64,000 bases of DNA from Sphingomonas sp. JUb134 (GTDB lineage Bacteria > Pseudomonadota > Alphaproteobacteria > Sphingomonadales > Sphingomonadaceae). Both the position numbers and the translations under genes were made by a program. Positions 35,710-45,448 of this stretch are shown here, piece after piece (position 1 is the first letter of the stretch; every line of letters begins with the position of its first letter). The notes under the pieces were generated by a model. The model searched no databases, was not told the origin of the DNA, and was given only the letters and a program-made list of their open reading frames with translations. The DNA lies in NCBI RefSeq assembly GCF_004341505.2, contig NZ_SLYP02000001.1, forward strand, positions 1,747,001-1,811,000. The letters run 5' to 3'.

Positions 35710-37509
35710 ATGTCAATACGACGCCTGCCCGAGCATCTCGTCAACCGCATCGCCGCCGGTGAAGTGGTGGAACGCCCCGCCAGCGCGCTGAAAGAACTGG
35801 TCGAAAATGCGATGGACGCCGGCGCTGCGCGGATCGCCGTCCGCATCGCGGGCGGAGGCATCGACCTGATCGAAGTGACCGACGACGGATGCGGCATGTC
35901 GCCCAGCGACATGGCCCTGGCGCTGGAGCGGCACGCGACCTCCAAACTGCCCGACGAGCGCATCGAGGCGGTGGAAACGCTGGGCTTCCGCGGCGAGGCG
36001 CTGCCCTCGATCGCGAGCGTCGCTAGGCTGACGATGGAAAGCCGTCCGCGCGGCAGCGTCGGCTGGATGCGGACGGTCGACAACGGCCGGGTCGAGGCGG
36101 AAGGACCGGCGGCGATCCCGCCGGGTACCCGCATCCGCGTGGAGGGGCTGTTCGCGCGGGTGCCCGCCCGTCGCAAGTTCCTGCGCACGCCGCGTGCCGA
36201 GTTCGGCGCCTGCCTGGACGCGGTGCGCCGGCTGGCGATGGCGCGGCCGGACATCGCCTTCTCGCTGGAGCATGACGGCAGGCGCGCCCTGTCGGTTCAG
36301 GGCGGCGAGACTCAGCCCGAACGGGTGGCCGGGCTGGTCGACCGGGCGCTCGCCGAGAACAGCGTCGCGATCGACTATGTGCGCGAGGGAATGCGGCTGG
36401 GTGGCGTCGCGGGGCTGCCGACCTTCAACCGCGGCATCGCCGACCACCAATATCTGTTCGTCAACGGCCGGCCCGTAAAGGACCGGCTGCTCGCCGGCGC
36501 CGTTCGCGGCGCCTATGGCGAGATGCTGGCGCGGGACCGCCATGCGGTGGTGGCGCTGTTCCTGGACGTGCCGCCCGACCAGATCGACGTCAACGTCCAC
36601 CCGGCCAAGACCGAGGTCCGCTTCCGCGACCCGGCGCTCGCACGCGGGCTGATCGTGGGCGGCTTGCGGCGCTCCCTGGACGCTGCCGGGCACCGCGTGG
36701 TCCAGCGCCCGCAGGCAGATGCGCTCGCGGCGTGGCAGCAGGAGCCGCTCGCGCCGGCGATGCCCGAGGGGGCATTGTTCGCAGCCGCGGCGGCGGCGGC
36801 GGCAGGGCAGGGGACGACGCCCTATGTACCGGTGCCGAGCTTTCACGAGCCGCGCACCAGCTTCTTCACGCCGCCTCCGCTCCAGGCGCGGGCCGAGGTT
36901 GCGGAGGCGCCGGTACCCGCAACCGTGTCGCATCCGCTGGGGGTCGCCCGCGGGCAGGTGGCCAAGACCTACATCGTCGCGGAGGCGGAGGATGGATTGG
37001 TGCTGGTCGACCAGCATGCCGCGCACGAGCGGCTCGTGCTTGAACGCATGCGTCGCGCACTCGCGCAAGGCGGCGTTGCCGCCCAGGCGTTGTTGCTGCC
37101 GGAGGTGGTCGAACTCGACGAGCCTGCCTGTGACCGGCTGGAGGAGCGCAGCGCCGAACTCGCCGAATTCGGGCTGGAACTGGAGCGTTTCGGTCCGCGC
37201 GCCATGCTGGTCCGCGCGACCCCGGCGATGCTGGGGAAGAGCGACATTGCCGGGCTCGTCACCGACCTCGCCGACGAACTGGCCGCGCACGACACGGCGT
37301 TCAGCCTGAAGGAACGGATCGACCATGTCGCCGCCACCATGGCCTGCCACGGATCGGTACGGGCCGGGCGGGTGCTCTCGGTCGCCGAGATGAACGCGCT
37401 GCTCCGCGAAATGGAGGTGACGCCGCATTCCGGCCAGTGCAACCATGGTCGGCCGACGTGGGTGAAGCTGTCCATGACGGACGTGGAGAAGCTGTTCGGG
37501 AGGAAGTAG
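35710..37509 (+). CDS. mutL: DNA mismatch repair protein MutL with endonuclease site
   Basis: 599 residues. The GHKL ATPase domain (1-330) shows VENAMDAGA, DDGCGM and LGFRGEALPSI. A Pro/Ala linker (about 335-410) leads to the dimerisation domain. That domain contains the endonuclease signature DQHAAHERLVLE at 434-445 (DQHAx2Ex4E) plus ACHGSVRAG (545-553) and CNHGRPT (577-583). It should therefore nick DNA itself, as known for bacteria without MutH. Divergent from mreB. Confidence 0.96.
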   Translation: MSIRRLPEHLVNRIAAGEVVERPASALKELVENAMDAGAARIAVRIAGGGIDLIEVTDDGCGMSPSDMALALERHATSKLPDERIEAVETLGFRGEALPSIASVARLTMESRPRGSVGWMRTVDNGRVEAEGPAAIPPGTRIRVEGLFARVPARRKFLRTPRAEFGACLDAVRRLAMARPDIAFSLEHDGRRALSVQGGETQPERVAGLVDRALAENSVAIDYVREGMRLGGVAGLPTFNRGIADHQYLFVNGRPVKDRLLAGAVRGAYGEMLARDRHAVVALFLDVPPDQIDVNVHPAKTEVRFRDPALARGLIVGGLRRSLDAAGHRVVQRPQADALAAWQQEPLAPAMPEGALFAAAAAAAAGQGTTPYVPVPSFHEPRTSFFTPPPLQARAEVAEAPVPATVSHPLGVARGQVAKTYIVAEAEDGLVLVDQHAAHERLVLERMRRALAQGGVAAQALLLPEVVELDEPACDRLEERSAELAEFGLELERFGPRAMLVRATPAMLGKSDIAGLVTDLADELAAHDTAFSLKERIDHVAATMACHGSVRAGRVLSVAEMNALLREMEVTPHSGQCNHGRPTWVKLSMTDVEKLFGRK

Positions 37510-37524
37510 CCCCGGAAGGGCGGT

Positions 37525-37986
37525 TCAGAAGTGGCGATCGCAGAACTTCTTCTGCTCGGCAGGGTGGAGGCTATTCCATTGGCGCACGATGAAGTCGGCC
37601 GCTGCGAAGCATTGTCGGTAGAAGTCTCGTCCGTTCTCTTCCGCCGTTCTCGCGGAGGCGAGGCAGAGACGCGCCGTCTCCTCGCCCGAGAAGATCGCCG
37701 AGACATAGGGACCGGGCACGCCCCTGCTTGGGAGGGCGACCAACAGGTCCGATTTGAAGCGCTCGACGCCGGTCGCATCTTTTGCCCACGATGGCACGGC
37801 GGCGACCTGCTTGGGTGCCGGGCGTTGCGCGGTCGGTTGCGCTACGGGAGGCGTAGGTGCTGGCTGCCGCTCTTGGGTCGCTCTGTCGGTCCAGGCTCTC
37901 AATGCGAGGGCGCCGAGGATCGGAAGGAACGACAATCCGTAGGTCGGGATGGCGAGCAGAAGCGCGACGAATAGCAACATCCACAC
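37525..37986 (-). CDS. Hypothetical membrane-anchored protein
   Basis: 153 residues. One N-terminal hydrophobic segment (about 2-30) is followed by a Pro/Gln-rich linker and a soluble domain with three Cys (ARLCLASART, YRQCFAAAD, KKFCDRHF). The end WNSLHPAEQKKFCDRHF looks helical. The start may be GTG 37986, or ATG 37980 two codons later. It converges on mutL. No family recognised. Confidence 0.6.
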   Translation of the reverse strand: MWMLLFVALLLAIPTYGLSFLPILGALALRAWTDRATQERQPAPTPPVAQPTAQRPAPKQVAAVPSWAKDATGVERFKSDLLVALPSRGVPGPYVSAIFSGEETARLCLASARTAEENGRDFYRQCFAAADFIVRQWNSLHPAEQKKFCDRHF

Positions 37987-38162
37987 GGTTGACGGCCCCC
38001 TGTCGGCGAGCAGCCCTCCGTCGATGCACCCCCATGTGCCGGATCAGCTGATTGCCACTTCCCGCTCCTAGCGCGAGAACCCTAACAATCGGTAGCCAAC
38101 GCGCGCCTCCGGGGCACCGTGAGCCGTAGCAACCCAGCGGAGCCCCGGATTGGAAACCGGCG

Positions 38163-39755
38163 CTACGCCGCCGCCCGCCGCCGCTCCGCCATCTCTGCGT
38201 TCAGCATCTCGGCGAGCAGGAAGGCCAGTTCCAGGCTTTGCCCGGCGTTCAGGCGCGGATCGCAATAGGTGTGGTAGCGATCGGCAAGCGCCTGCTCGGT
38301 CACCGCGACCGCACCGCCGGTGCACTCGGTGACGTTCTGGCCGGTCATCTCCGCATGGATGCCGCCCGCGAAGCTGCCTTCCGCGCGATGCACGGCAAAG
38401 AAGCCGCGCACCTCGGCGAGAATCCGGTCGAAGGGGCGCGTCTTGTAGCCGTTCGCCGCCTTGATGACGTTGCCGTGCATCGGGTCGCAGCTCCACACCA
38501 CCGGATGGCCCTCGCGTTGGACCGCGCGGACCAGCGTCGGCAGGTGCTTTTCGATCTTGTCATGCCCGTAGCGGGTGATGAGCGTCATGCGCCCCGGCAC
38601 CCGGCCCGGGTTGAGCACGTCGAGCAGGCGCAGCAGTGCATCCGGCTCCAGGCTCGGCCCGCACTTCATACCGATCGGGTTGCGAATGCCGCGGAGATAT
38701 TCGACGTGCGCCGAACCTTCGAACCGCGTGCGGTCACCAATCCACAGGAAGTGGGCCGAGGTGTCGTACCAGTCGCCGGTCAGCGAATCCTGCCGGGTCA
38801 GCGCCTGCTCGTACGGAAGCAGCAGCGCCTCGTGGCTAGTGTAGAAGCTGGTTGCCTTGAGCTGCGGCACGCTGTCCGCGTCGATGCCGCAGGCGGACAT
38901 GAAGTCCAGCGCCTCGCTGATGCGATCGGCGATGTCGGCATATTTCTGCGCGAGCGGACCGCGGCCCATGAAGTCGTGCGTCCAGCGGTGCACCTGGTGC
39001 AGGTTCGCGTAGCCGCCGGTCGCAAAGGCGCGCAGCAGGTTGAGCGTCGCTGCCGACTGCGAATAGCCGCGGATCATCCGCTGCGGATCGGGGATGCGGG
39101 ATTCCGGCGTGAAGGCGATGTCGTTGATGATGTCGCCGCGGTAGCTCGGCAACTCCACGCCATCCTGCGCCTCCAGCGGCGCGGAGCGCGGCTTGGCGAA
39201 CTGGCCCGCCATGCGGCCGAGCTTCACCGTCGGCAGCTTGGACGCAAAGGTCAGCACCACCGCCATCTGCAGCAGCACGCGGAAGGTGTCGCGAATGTTG
39301 TTGGCGCTGTGCTCGGCAAAGCTCTCCGCGCAATCCCCGCCCTGGAGCAGGAACGCGCGGCCGGCCGCGACCTCGGCCAGTTCCGCCGTCAGGTTGCGCG
39401 CCTCGCCCGCGAACACCAGCGGCGGGAAGCTCGCGAGCTGTGCGGTGGCGGCGTCGAGCGCGTCGGCGTCGGGATAGTCGGGCATCTGGCGGGCCTCGGC
39501 CCGTTTCCAGCTGTCGGGGGCCCAGTTCGCGGCCATGGCATTCTCCAGCGAGGGAGCCGGGATGAACCAGTCGGCGTGATGCGCGATGCCGTTCGCGGCG
39601 ATCTGGTTGACCACCTTGGCATTCGCGCGCTTGCCGTCTTCTTCCCAGCCTTGGACGGTGCTGCCAGGCGTGTCGTACCATGCGCCGAAGCCCGCGCGGG
39701 TCAGCGCGCGTTCTTCGCGGAAACGTCGGATCTTGGCACCGGCTAGCGTCGTCAT
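38163..39755 (-). CDS. aroG: Class II DAHP synthase with in-frame N-terminal HTH domain
   Basis: Condenses phosphoenolpyruvate and erythrose 4-phosphate, the first step of the shikimate pathway. Residues 74-530 form a full class II enzyme (457 residues) starting [11 protein letters not shown]. Its motifs are [11 protein letters not shown] (Cys142 binds metal), [16 protein letters not shown] and [11 protein letters not shown]. Residues 8-56 in the same frame read [20 protein letters not shown], then [15 protein letters not shown], an XRE-like helix-turn-helix, and no stop separates them. The ATG at 39536 (residue 74) has GGAG 7-8 nt upstream, so a shorter form may be made instead or as well. 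Confidence 0.9.
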   Translation of the reverse strand: MTTLAGAKIRRFREERALTRAGFGAWYDTPGSTVQGWEEDGKRANAKVVNQIAANGIAHHADWFIPAPSLENAMAANWAPDSWKRAEARQMPDYPDADALDAATAQLASFPPLVFAGEARNLTAELAEVAAGRAFLLQGGDCAESFAEHSANNIRDTFRVLLQMAVVLTFASKLPTVKLGRMAGQFAKPRSAPLEAQDGVELPSYRGDIINDIAFTPESRIPDPQRMIRGYSQSAATLNLLRAFATGGYANLHQVHRWTHDFMGRGPLAQKYADIADRISEALDFMSACGIDADSVPQLKATSFYTSHEALLLPYEQALTRQDSLTGDWYDTSAHFLWIGDRTRFEGSAHVEYLRGIRNPIGMKCGPSLEPDALLRLLDVLNPGRVPGRMTLITRYGHDKIEKHLPTLVRAVQREGHPVVWSCDPMHGNVIKAANGYKTRPFDRILAEVRGFFAVHRAEGSFAGGIHAEMTGQNVTECTGGAVAVTEQALADRYHTYCDPRLNAGQSLELAFLLAEMLNAEMAERRRAAA

Positions 39756-39836
39756 GCGCCGGCGTTACCCGAACAGGGTAAGGCTCTGCAACCCGCTTTG
39801 TGGCGCCATCCCTTGATCGGGGGTGGCGCCGTTGGA

Positions 39837-40688
39837 TCAGCGGCGGCCGTCCTCGCGCCGCTCCTGCGCGCGGTCGGAGGTCGCGTGCGGCGTCGCCTGC
39901 GCCCTGGGGTTGGTCGAAACTGCCCGGTCGCCGCGCTGGTTGGCGGTCGGCTGCATACGCCTCGGAGCCTCGGGCGCGGCTGCGGTGCGGGTCGGGGTCG
40001 GAGTGGGTCGCGCGGTATCGGTATCGCGGCTCCCGTGCTGGGTCGGGGCGGGGGCTTGCGTGCGGCCACTGCCTGTGGCGGTCGGCCGCGGCGAGCGCGC
40101 CGCCTGCTGCCTGGCCTCGTCACGCTGGTTGCGCGCCGTCCGGGCGACCTGTTCCGCCTCGCGGGTGCGGGTTGCGTCCGGCCTTTCCGACCTGCCGTTG
40201 CGATCGACGACGCCGCGAACCTTGCCGCCTTCATAGGTATAGCCGCGGTCGTCGCGCTGGACGAAATAGGGGGCATCCTCGCCGTTGCGGAAATAGGCGA
40301 CCTGCTTGCCGTCACGCGAGGCGGTGCGGACGATCTGGCCGTTGCGCATCCACGCCCAGCCATCCCCGTGGCGAACGCGGGTGATGCCCGTGTCGGCCGC
40401 GATCGCTGCCGCCGTCGCCGCTGCGGCCGCCACCGCCGTGGCGTCTGCCGACGACGTGCTGCTGGTCACGGCCGGAACGGCTTCCACTTCCACGTCCTCG
40501 ATGGTCGCCTCGTCGACGACATCCTCGTCGACGCCATTCTCGTCGAGGACTCCGTCGTTGAGGGCCGCTTCGCTGTTCTCGGCGGCAGGCTCGCTCGGGC
40601 TGTTGCAGGCGCCCAGCGCCAGCAGCGCCGCGAGCGCGCCAGCGGAAGCGAGCGTCCGAGCGCGTCGAGGGGGGAAGCCATAAGCCAT
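39837..40688 (-). CDS. Hypothetical low-complexity lipoprotein
   Basis: 283 residues. A signal ending LLALGAC predicts a lipoprotein (Cys28). An acidic segment (LDENGVDEDVVDEATIEDVE) and an Ala-rich stretch follow. A compact central part (about 100-165, ITRVRHGDGWAWMRNGQIVR, AYFRNGEDAPYFVQRDDRGY) looks like a small beta domain. The last 120 residues are Arg/Thr/Pro/Gln-rich and disordered. Function unknown. Downstream of cysS on the same strand, 121 bp apart. Confidence 0.65.
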   Translation of the reverse strand: MAYGFPPRRARTLASAGALAALLALGACNSPSEPAAENSEAALNDGVLDENGVDEDVVDEATIEDVEVEAVPAVTSSTSSADATAVAAAAATAAAIAADTGITRVRHGDGWAWMRNGQIVRTASRDGKQVAYFRNGEDAPYFVQRDDRGYTYEGGKVRGVVDRNGRSERPDATRTREAEQVARTARNQRDEARQQAARSPRPTATGSGRTQAPAPTQHGSRDTDTARPTPTPTRTAAAPEAPRRMQPTANQRGDRAVSTNPRAQATPHATSDRAQERREDGRR

Positions 40689-40809
40689 GCACGGTCCTTT
40701 CTTGCTGCCGCCGACCGGGTCATGGCCCGCGTCGGAACGGCTGCTTGAATGATCCTGCGCCCCGGCCGGTTCCGTTTCGCCCCCGAAAGGATGTTGCCGC
40801 GCTGCCAGT

Positions 40810-42267
40810 CTACAGCGTCGGTTTCCAGTCCCAGCCCAGCGGATCGCCGTCCATCACCTCGATCTGTGCTGCCGAGAGTTCGTCGCGGATCGCGTCCGAT
40901 CGCGCGAAGTCCTTGTCGGCGCGAGCCTGCTTGCGCTCCGCCAGCCGGGCCTCGATCGCTTCGGCGGTGAGCGTGGCCACGGCCGGGCGCACCCGCAGGG
41001 TGGTACGCTCCAGGTGCAGCAGGTCGAGGCCGAGCACCGCGTTGAACTGCGCGAGGGCTGCCAGGCGATCGGCGGGCGACAGCTTCTTGTCGGCGAGCAG
41101 TTCGTCGAGCACCGGCAGGGCGCGCGGGGTAGCAAGATCGTCGGACACCGCTTCGTCCAGCCGCGCGAGATAGGCTCCTGCCTTTTCCGCGTCGCCTTCC
41201 GCATCGCCCGCGCGCGCCTTGAGTGCGGAGACCGTCATCACCAGTCGCTTCAGCCGGGTGAGCGCAGCGAGCAGGTTCTCGCCCGAGAATTCCAGCTCGG
41301 AACGATAATGGGCCGAAAGGCACATCAGCCGGTAGGCGAGCGGGTGGACGCCCGCATCGATCAGCGTCTGCAGGGTGGTGAAGCCGCCCTTGGACTTGGA
41401 CATCTTGCCCGATCGTTCGACCAGGAAGTTGTTGTGCATCCAGAAGCGCGCGCCGGTGAAATCCGGGTCCGCATCGGTGCAGCCGCAATAAGCCTGGTTC
41501 TGCGCGATCTCGTTGGGATGGTGGATCTCGCGATGGTCGATGCCGCCGGTGTGGATGTCGAACGGCTCGGGCCCGAGATACTTCAGGCTCATCACCGAGC
41601 ATTCGAGATGCCAGCCCGGCGCGCCCTTGCCCCAGGGCGAGTCCCATTCCATCTGGCGCTGCTCGCCCGGCGGCGACTTGCGCCAGATCGCGAAGTCCTG
41701 CGGGTGGCGCTTGCCGGCCACCGGATCGATGCGCCCCGCGGCCGCATCGTCCTGGCCACCGGCGAGGCGACCATAGTTCGGTACGCTGCTGCTGTCGAAA
41801 TAGAGGCCGCTTTCGAGTTCGTAGCAGTGGTCGGGCGCGATCTTCTCGGCAAAGGCGATCATCTCGGCGATGTGATCGGTCGCGACCGACCAGCGCGTGG
41901 GATCGGCGATGTTGAGATCGGCGAGGTTCTGCTTGAACGCGGCGGTGTAGTGGGCGGCGATGTCCCAGATGCTCTGCGCCTGGGCGCGAGCGGCGGCCTC
42001 CATCTTGTCGTCGCCGGCATCCGCATCCGACGTCAGGTGGCCGACGTCGGTGATGTTGATGACGTGGGTGAGGGAATAGCCCTTCCACTTGAGCACGCGC
42101 GCCAGCGTGTCGGTGAAGACGTAGGCGCGCAGGTTGCCGATGTGCGCATAGTTGTAGACCGTCGGGCCGCAGGAATAGACCCGCACGCCGCGCTCGGGAT
42201 CGGCAGGCGCGAAGCGCTCCAGCGAACGGGTCAGCGAATTGTAGAGCGTGAGCGGTGCGGTCGACAT
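40810..42267 (-). CDS. cysS: Cysteinyl-tRNA synthetase
   Basis: Class I synthetase of 485 residues. The start MSTAPLTLYNSLTRS is canonical. HIGH appears as the variant YNYAHIGNLRAY near residue 40, after the zinc-binding VYSCGPTVYN. The KMSKS motif is intact (GKMSKSKGG near 285). Further zinc ligands lie in WHLECSVMS and GGIDHREIHHPNE. The C-terminal DALR-like domain is short. Divergent from the stress operon that begins at 42418. Confidence 0.96.
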   Translation of the reverse strand: MSTAPLTLYNSLTRSLERFAPADPERGVRVYSCGPTVYNYAHIGNLRAYVFTDTLARVLKWKGYSLTHVINITDVGHLTSDADAGDDKMEAAARAQAQSIWDIAAHYTAAFKQNLADLNIADPTRWSVATDHIAEMIAFAEKIAPDHCYELESGLYFDSSSVPNYGRLAGGQDDAAAGRIDPVAGKRHPQDFAIWRKSPPGEQRQMEWDSPWGKGAPGWHLECSVMSLKYLGPEPFDIHTGGIDHREIHHPNEIAQNQAYCGCTDADPDFTGARFWMHNNFLVERSGKMSKSKGGFTTLQTLIDAGVHPLAYRLMCLSAHYRSELEFSGENLLAALTRLKRLVMTVSALKARAGDAEGDAEKAGAYLARLDEAVSDDLATPRALPVLDELLADKKLSPADRLAALAQFNAVLGLDLLHLERTTLRVRPAVATLTAEAIEARLAERKQARADKDFARSDAIRDELSAAQIEVMDGDPLGWDWKPTL

Positions 42268-42334
42268 GGTGCGCGCATAGCTCTTGCGTGCGGCGCTGCC
42301 AACGCGCGTCCGAGCGACTTTCGCGTCGCTCGGC

Positions 42335-42359
42335 GGAACGGGCGCGCGCGCTGTCGGTT
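42335..42359 (+). promoter_or_regulatory. EcfG-type (general stress response) promoter for the SRPBCC-ADH-SDR operon
   Basis: GGAAC-N17-GTT (the last part reads CGGTT) matches the alphaproteobacterial EcfG promoter GGAAC-N16/17-(C)GTT except for one base. It lies 58 bp before the ATG of the first gene. Confidence 0.6.
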
Positions 42360-42417
42360 GGCAGCACAAGGCGATTTCCGAAACGCCGCGAAGCAGAAAC
42401 AGCCCAGGAGCGATGCG

Positions 42418-42975
42418 ATGAGCGATGAGGCGAGGGACGACGCGCCCGACATCCTTGCGAAAGACGCCGAGGTACGGCGCAGTGACACGCCCGGAGGCCA
42501 GTCCTCGGTGAGCGGCGTCGCGGTCACGATCAACAAGCCCCGCCAGGAACTCTATGCCTATTGGCGTGACTTCTCGAACCTCGCCGGGGTCATGGAGAAC
42601 GTCGAGTCGATCGAGGTCCTCGATCGCAACCGCTCCCACTGGAAGGTGAAGGGCCCGAACGGCGTCTACGAGTGGGACGCGATCGTCACCGAGGACGTCG
42701 AGGGCGAGCGCATCGCCTGGAAGTCGGCCGAGGGCGCCGATGTCGAGAACAGCGGCTGGGTGGCATTCAGCGATGCGAACCCCGGGCGCGGGACGGTCGT
42801 GACCGCAGCCATCGCCTATGAGCCGCCGGGCGGTCTCATCGGCAAGGTGGTGGCCAAGCTCACCCAGAAGGAACCGCGCATCCAGGCGCGGCGGGACTTG
42901 CGGCGGCTGAAGCAGCTGCTGGAGACGGGCGAGATCGCGACGAGCTCGCCGCCCAACCCTGCGCCCAAGGCCTGA
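42418..42975 (+). CDS. SRPBCC family protein (polyketide cyclase/START-like)
   Basis: 185 residues. A polar N-terminal tail is followed by a START-like fold (about 33-150) with [19 protein letters not shown] and [20 protein letters not shown], a form often found next to alcohol dehydrogenases in stress loci. Such folds bind hydrophobic ligands; the ligand here is unknown. AGGAG lies 7 nt upstream of the ATG. It heads a three-gene run behind a likely EcfG promoter. Confidence 0.85.
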   Translation: MSDEARDDAPDILAKDAEVRRSDTPGGQSSVSGVAVTINKPRQELYAYWRDFSNLAGVMENVESIEVLDRNRSHWKVKGPNGVYEWDAIVTEDVEGERIAWKSAEGADVENSGWVAFSDANPGRGTVVTAAIAYEPPGGLIGKVVAKLTQKEPRIQARRDLRRLKQLLETGEIATSSPPNPAPKA

Positions 42976-43001
42976 CCCCCTCTTTTCTCAAGGAAAACCA
43001 G

Positions 43002-44192
43002 ATGCGAGCGCTCACCTGGCACGGCAAGCACGACGTCCGCGTGGATACGGTTCCCGATCCCGAGATCCTCAACCCACGGGACGCGATCCTCAAGATCACC
43101 TCGACCGCGATCTGCGGATCCGACCTGCACCTCTACGACGGCTATATCCCGACCATGAAGGCGGGCGACATCCTGGGCCATGAGTTCATGGGCGAGGTGG
43201 TCGAGACCGGCCCCAAGTCCACGCTCAAGAAGGGCCAGCGGGTCGTTGTCCCCTTCGTGATCGCGTGCGGCGAATGCTATTTTTGCGGCAAGCAGCAATA
43301 TTCGGCCTGCGACAACTCGAACCCGGCCGACAACCAGGACATCGCCCCCAACCTCTGGGGCGCGGCACCCGCGGGGCTGTTCGGATACAGCCACATGACC
43401 GGCGGCTATCCCGGCGGCCAGGCGGAATATGTCCGCGTGCCCTTCTCCGACGTCGGCCCGATCGTGATCCCGGACGGGATCGAGGACGAAAAGGTGCTGT
43501 TCCTGTCGGACATCCTGCCCACCGGCTGGATGGCGGCGGAGAATTGCGACATCGAGCCCGGCGACACGGTCGCGGTGTGGGGCTGCGGCCCCGTGGGGCT
43601 GTTCGGCATCCAATCCGCATTCGTGCTGGGTGCGCATCGGGTGATCGCGATCGACCATTTCCCGCACCGGCTGGAATTGGCGAAGCAGATGGGCGCGGAG
43701 GTCATCAACTTCGAGCAGACCGATGTCTATGATGCGCTGATGACGATGACCGGCGGTATCGGGCCCGACGCGGTGATGGACGCGGTCGGGCTGGAGAGCC
43801 ACGGGCTCTACCTCGACAACGTCGTCGACCAGATCAAGGCGTCGACCTTCCTCGGCACTGATCGGCCGCATGCACTGCGCCAGGCGATCATGGCCTGCCG
43901 CAAGGGTGGCCGGGTGTCGGTGCCGGGCGTCTACGGCGGCTTCGTCGACAAGTTCCCGTTCGGCGCAGTGATGGAGAAGGGACTGACGCTCAAGACGGGA
44001 CAGACGCACGTCCAGCGCTGCCTTCCCGGACTGCTGCAGGCGATCCTGGAGGAGAAGCTCGACACGACCTTCCTGATCTCGGACCGGATGAGCCTGGAGG
44101 AAGCCCCCAAAGGCTATGCCAAGTTCAAGAACGAGCAGAACGAATGCACCAAGGTGGTGCTGAAGCCGGACTGGGCGAAGGCCACGGCCTGA
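43002..44192 (+). CDS. Zinc-dependent alcohol dehydrogenase (FdhA-like)
   Basis: 396-residue medium-chain dehydrogenase. Catalytic zinc ligands are in [12 protein letters not shown] (Cys38) and GHEFMGE. The structural zinc lobe is [15 protein letters not shown] near 90-104. The Rossmann motif is [11 protein letters not shown] near 190. Length and the long insertion after the zinc lobe place it with the glutathione-independent formaldehyde dehydrogenase-like group. The real substrate cannot be read from sequence. It lies 26 bp after the SRPBCC gene. Confidence 0.92.
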   Translation: MRALTWHGKHDVRVDTVPDPEILNPRDAILKITSTAICGSDLHLYDGYIPTMKAGDILGHEFMGEVVETGPKSTLKKGQRVVVPFVIACGECYFCGKQQYSACDNSNPADNQDIAPNLWGAAPAGLFGYSHMTGGYPGGQAEYVRVPFSDVGPIVIPDGIEDEKVLFLSDILPTGWMAAENCDIEPGDTVAVWGCGPVGLFGIQSAFVLGAHRVIAIDHFPHRLELAKQMGAEVINFEQTDVYDALMTMTGGIGPDAVMDAVGLESHGLYLDNVVDQIKASTFLGTDRPHALRQAIMACRKGGRVSVPGVYGGFVDKFPFGAVMEKGLTLKTGQTHVQRCLPGLLQAILEEKLDTTFLISDRMSLEEAPKGYAKFKNEQNECTKVVLKPDWAKATA

Positions 44193-44214
44193 ACGCCGGA
44201 GAGGAACTCGAAGC

Positions 44215-44988
44215 ATGGCAGAAAAGCTTGCAGTGATTACCGGTGCCTCGACGGGCATCGGCTATGAGATCGCGAAGATTGCGGCAGGGGAGGGCTTCGA
44301 CCTGATCCTGGTCGCCGACGAGCCCCAGATCGAAACGGCTGCGGCCACGCTGGTCGGGACTGGCGTGACGGTGGAAACGGTGCAGGCCGACCTCGCGACC
44401 TTCGAAGGCAATGACCAGTTGCTGGCGAAGATCGGCGAGCGGCCGGTGGACGTGCTCGTCGCCAACGCCGGACGCGGGCTGGGTCACGCCTTCGTCGAGC
44501 AGGACGTGGCGGCGTGGCGCAAGGTGATCGACACCAACGTCACCGGCACCACCTATCTGCTGCAGAAGATGCTGCAGCGGATGAAGGCGCGCGATGCCGG
44601 CCAGGTGCTGATCACCGGATCGATCGCCGGGCTGATGCCGGGTGCCTACCAGGCGGTGTACAACGGCACCAAGGCGTATCTCGACAGCTTCGCCTATGCC
44701 TTGCGCAACGAGCTGAAGGACACGGGCGTGTCGATCACCGTGCTGATGCCGGGGCCGACGGAGACCGAGTTCTTCAAGCGCGCCAACATGATGGACACGC
44801 CGGTCGGCACCCAGGACAAGGACGATGCCGCGATGGTCGCGCGCACCGGCTGGGACGCGATGCAGAAGGGCACGGCGCATGTCGTCGCCGGCACCAAGAA
44901 CAAGATCCAGGCGGCGGTCAGCCACGTCGTCCCGGACACCCTGCTGGCCCGCATGCACGAGAACATGGCCAAGCCGGACGGGGAGTGA
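44215..44988 (+). CDS. Short-chain dehydrogenase/reductase
   Basis: 257 residues with the classic SDR features: TGASTGIG at 10-17 for cofactor, NAG near 90, catalytic Ser in ITGSIAG and YNGTK (Tyr-x3-Lys) near 150. Asp or charged residues after the second strand (VADEP) suggest NAD(H) preference. Third gene of the stress operon, 22 bp behind the alcohol dehydrogenase. Substrate unknown. Confidence 0.92.
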   Translation: MAEKLAVITGASTGIGYEIAKIAAGEGFDLILVADEPQIETAAATLVGTGVTVETVQADLATFEGNDQLLAKIGERPVDVLVANAGRGLGHAFVEQDVAAWRKVIDTNVTGTTYLLQKMLQRMKARDAGQVLITGSIAGLMPGAYQAVYNGTKAYLDSFAYALRNELKDTGVSITVLMPGPTETEFFKRANMMDTPVGTQDKDDAAMVARTGWDAMQKGTAHVVAGTKNKIQAAVSHVVPDTLLARMHENMAKPDGE

Positions 44989-44996
44989 CCGTCTCT

Positions 44997-45024
44997 CTGG
45001 GCTCCCGCCGCGGCGGGAGCCCAG
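44997..45024. repeat. Perfect 28-nt REP-like palindrome
   Basis: CTGGGCTCCCGCCG followed directly by its exact reverse complement. It shares the core GCTCCCGC/GCGGGAGC with 16511-16530. It sits 9 bp after the SDR stop and upstream of the terminator. Confidence 0.75.
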
Positions 45025-45077
45025 GGGCGGCGCACGTCTGATGCCGAGGGTGGCTGCCTCTTGGCGGTTGCTTAAGG

Positions 45078-45105
45078 AAAGGGGGAGCGCGGCTCCCCCT
45101 TTTTT
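45078..45105. terminator. Bidirectional intrinsic terminator
   Basis: AAAGGGGGAGC-gcg-GCTCCCCCTTT is a perfect dyad with a T6 run on the + strand (45100-45105) and an A run on the other side. It ends the SDR operon and, read from the other strand, the convergent small gene whose stop begins at 45109. Confidence 0.9.
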
Positions 45106-45108
45106 GCG

Positions 45109-45426
45109 TCAGCCGGCGAGCGGGGTCGGTATTGCGGCCGCGGCGCGCGGCTTTTCGCCAAGGGCTGCGCGGACCATCGTGTCCCAGATCTCGGCGGCGT
45201 CGGCGCTTCCCAGCGCATTGCCTGCGGTCACCATCTCCTGGCTGGGTTCGCGCAGCGCGCGCAGGATCGCTGCGGCACGCGGCAATTCGTCCGCAAGCCG
45301 GTCGTTGACCTCGGCGCTGACGACCTCGTCCGGCTCGGCATCGCCGCGGCCATTGGGGCTGAGCGCGTGCGCCACCAGCACGCGCGCGATGCGCTCGATC
45401 GGGGAGGTGGCGGCGATATGGGTCAT
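45109..45426 (-). CDS. Hypothetical protein under EcfG-like control
   Basis: 105 residues, helical, with no signal or membrane segment. The part PSQEMVTAGNALGSADAAEIWDTMVRAAL appears to be the conserved core. The ATG follows AAAGGAGAG at good distance, and the much longer open frame upstream is the antisense of the MFS gene. An excellent EcfG promoter match lies just upstream (45449-45474). It faces the stress operon across a shared terminator. Function unknown; probably part of the general stress regulon. Confidence 0.78.
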   Translation of the reverse strand: MTHIAATSPIERIARVLVAHALSPNGRGDAEPDEVVSAEVNDRLADELPRAAAILRALREPSQEMVTAGNALGSADAAEIWDTMVRAALGEKPRAAAAIPTPLAG

Positions 45427-45448
45427 GGGGCTCTCCTTTGGCCGATCG

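Noticed and set aside
40736..40773. AACG...GTTCC upstream of the low-complexity lipoprotein as an EcfG promoter
   Set aside because: The spacing is 29 bp, far outside the 16-17 bp of real sites.
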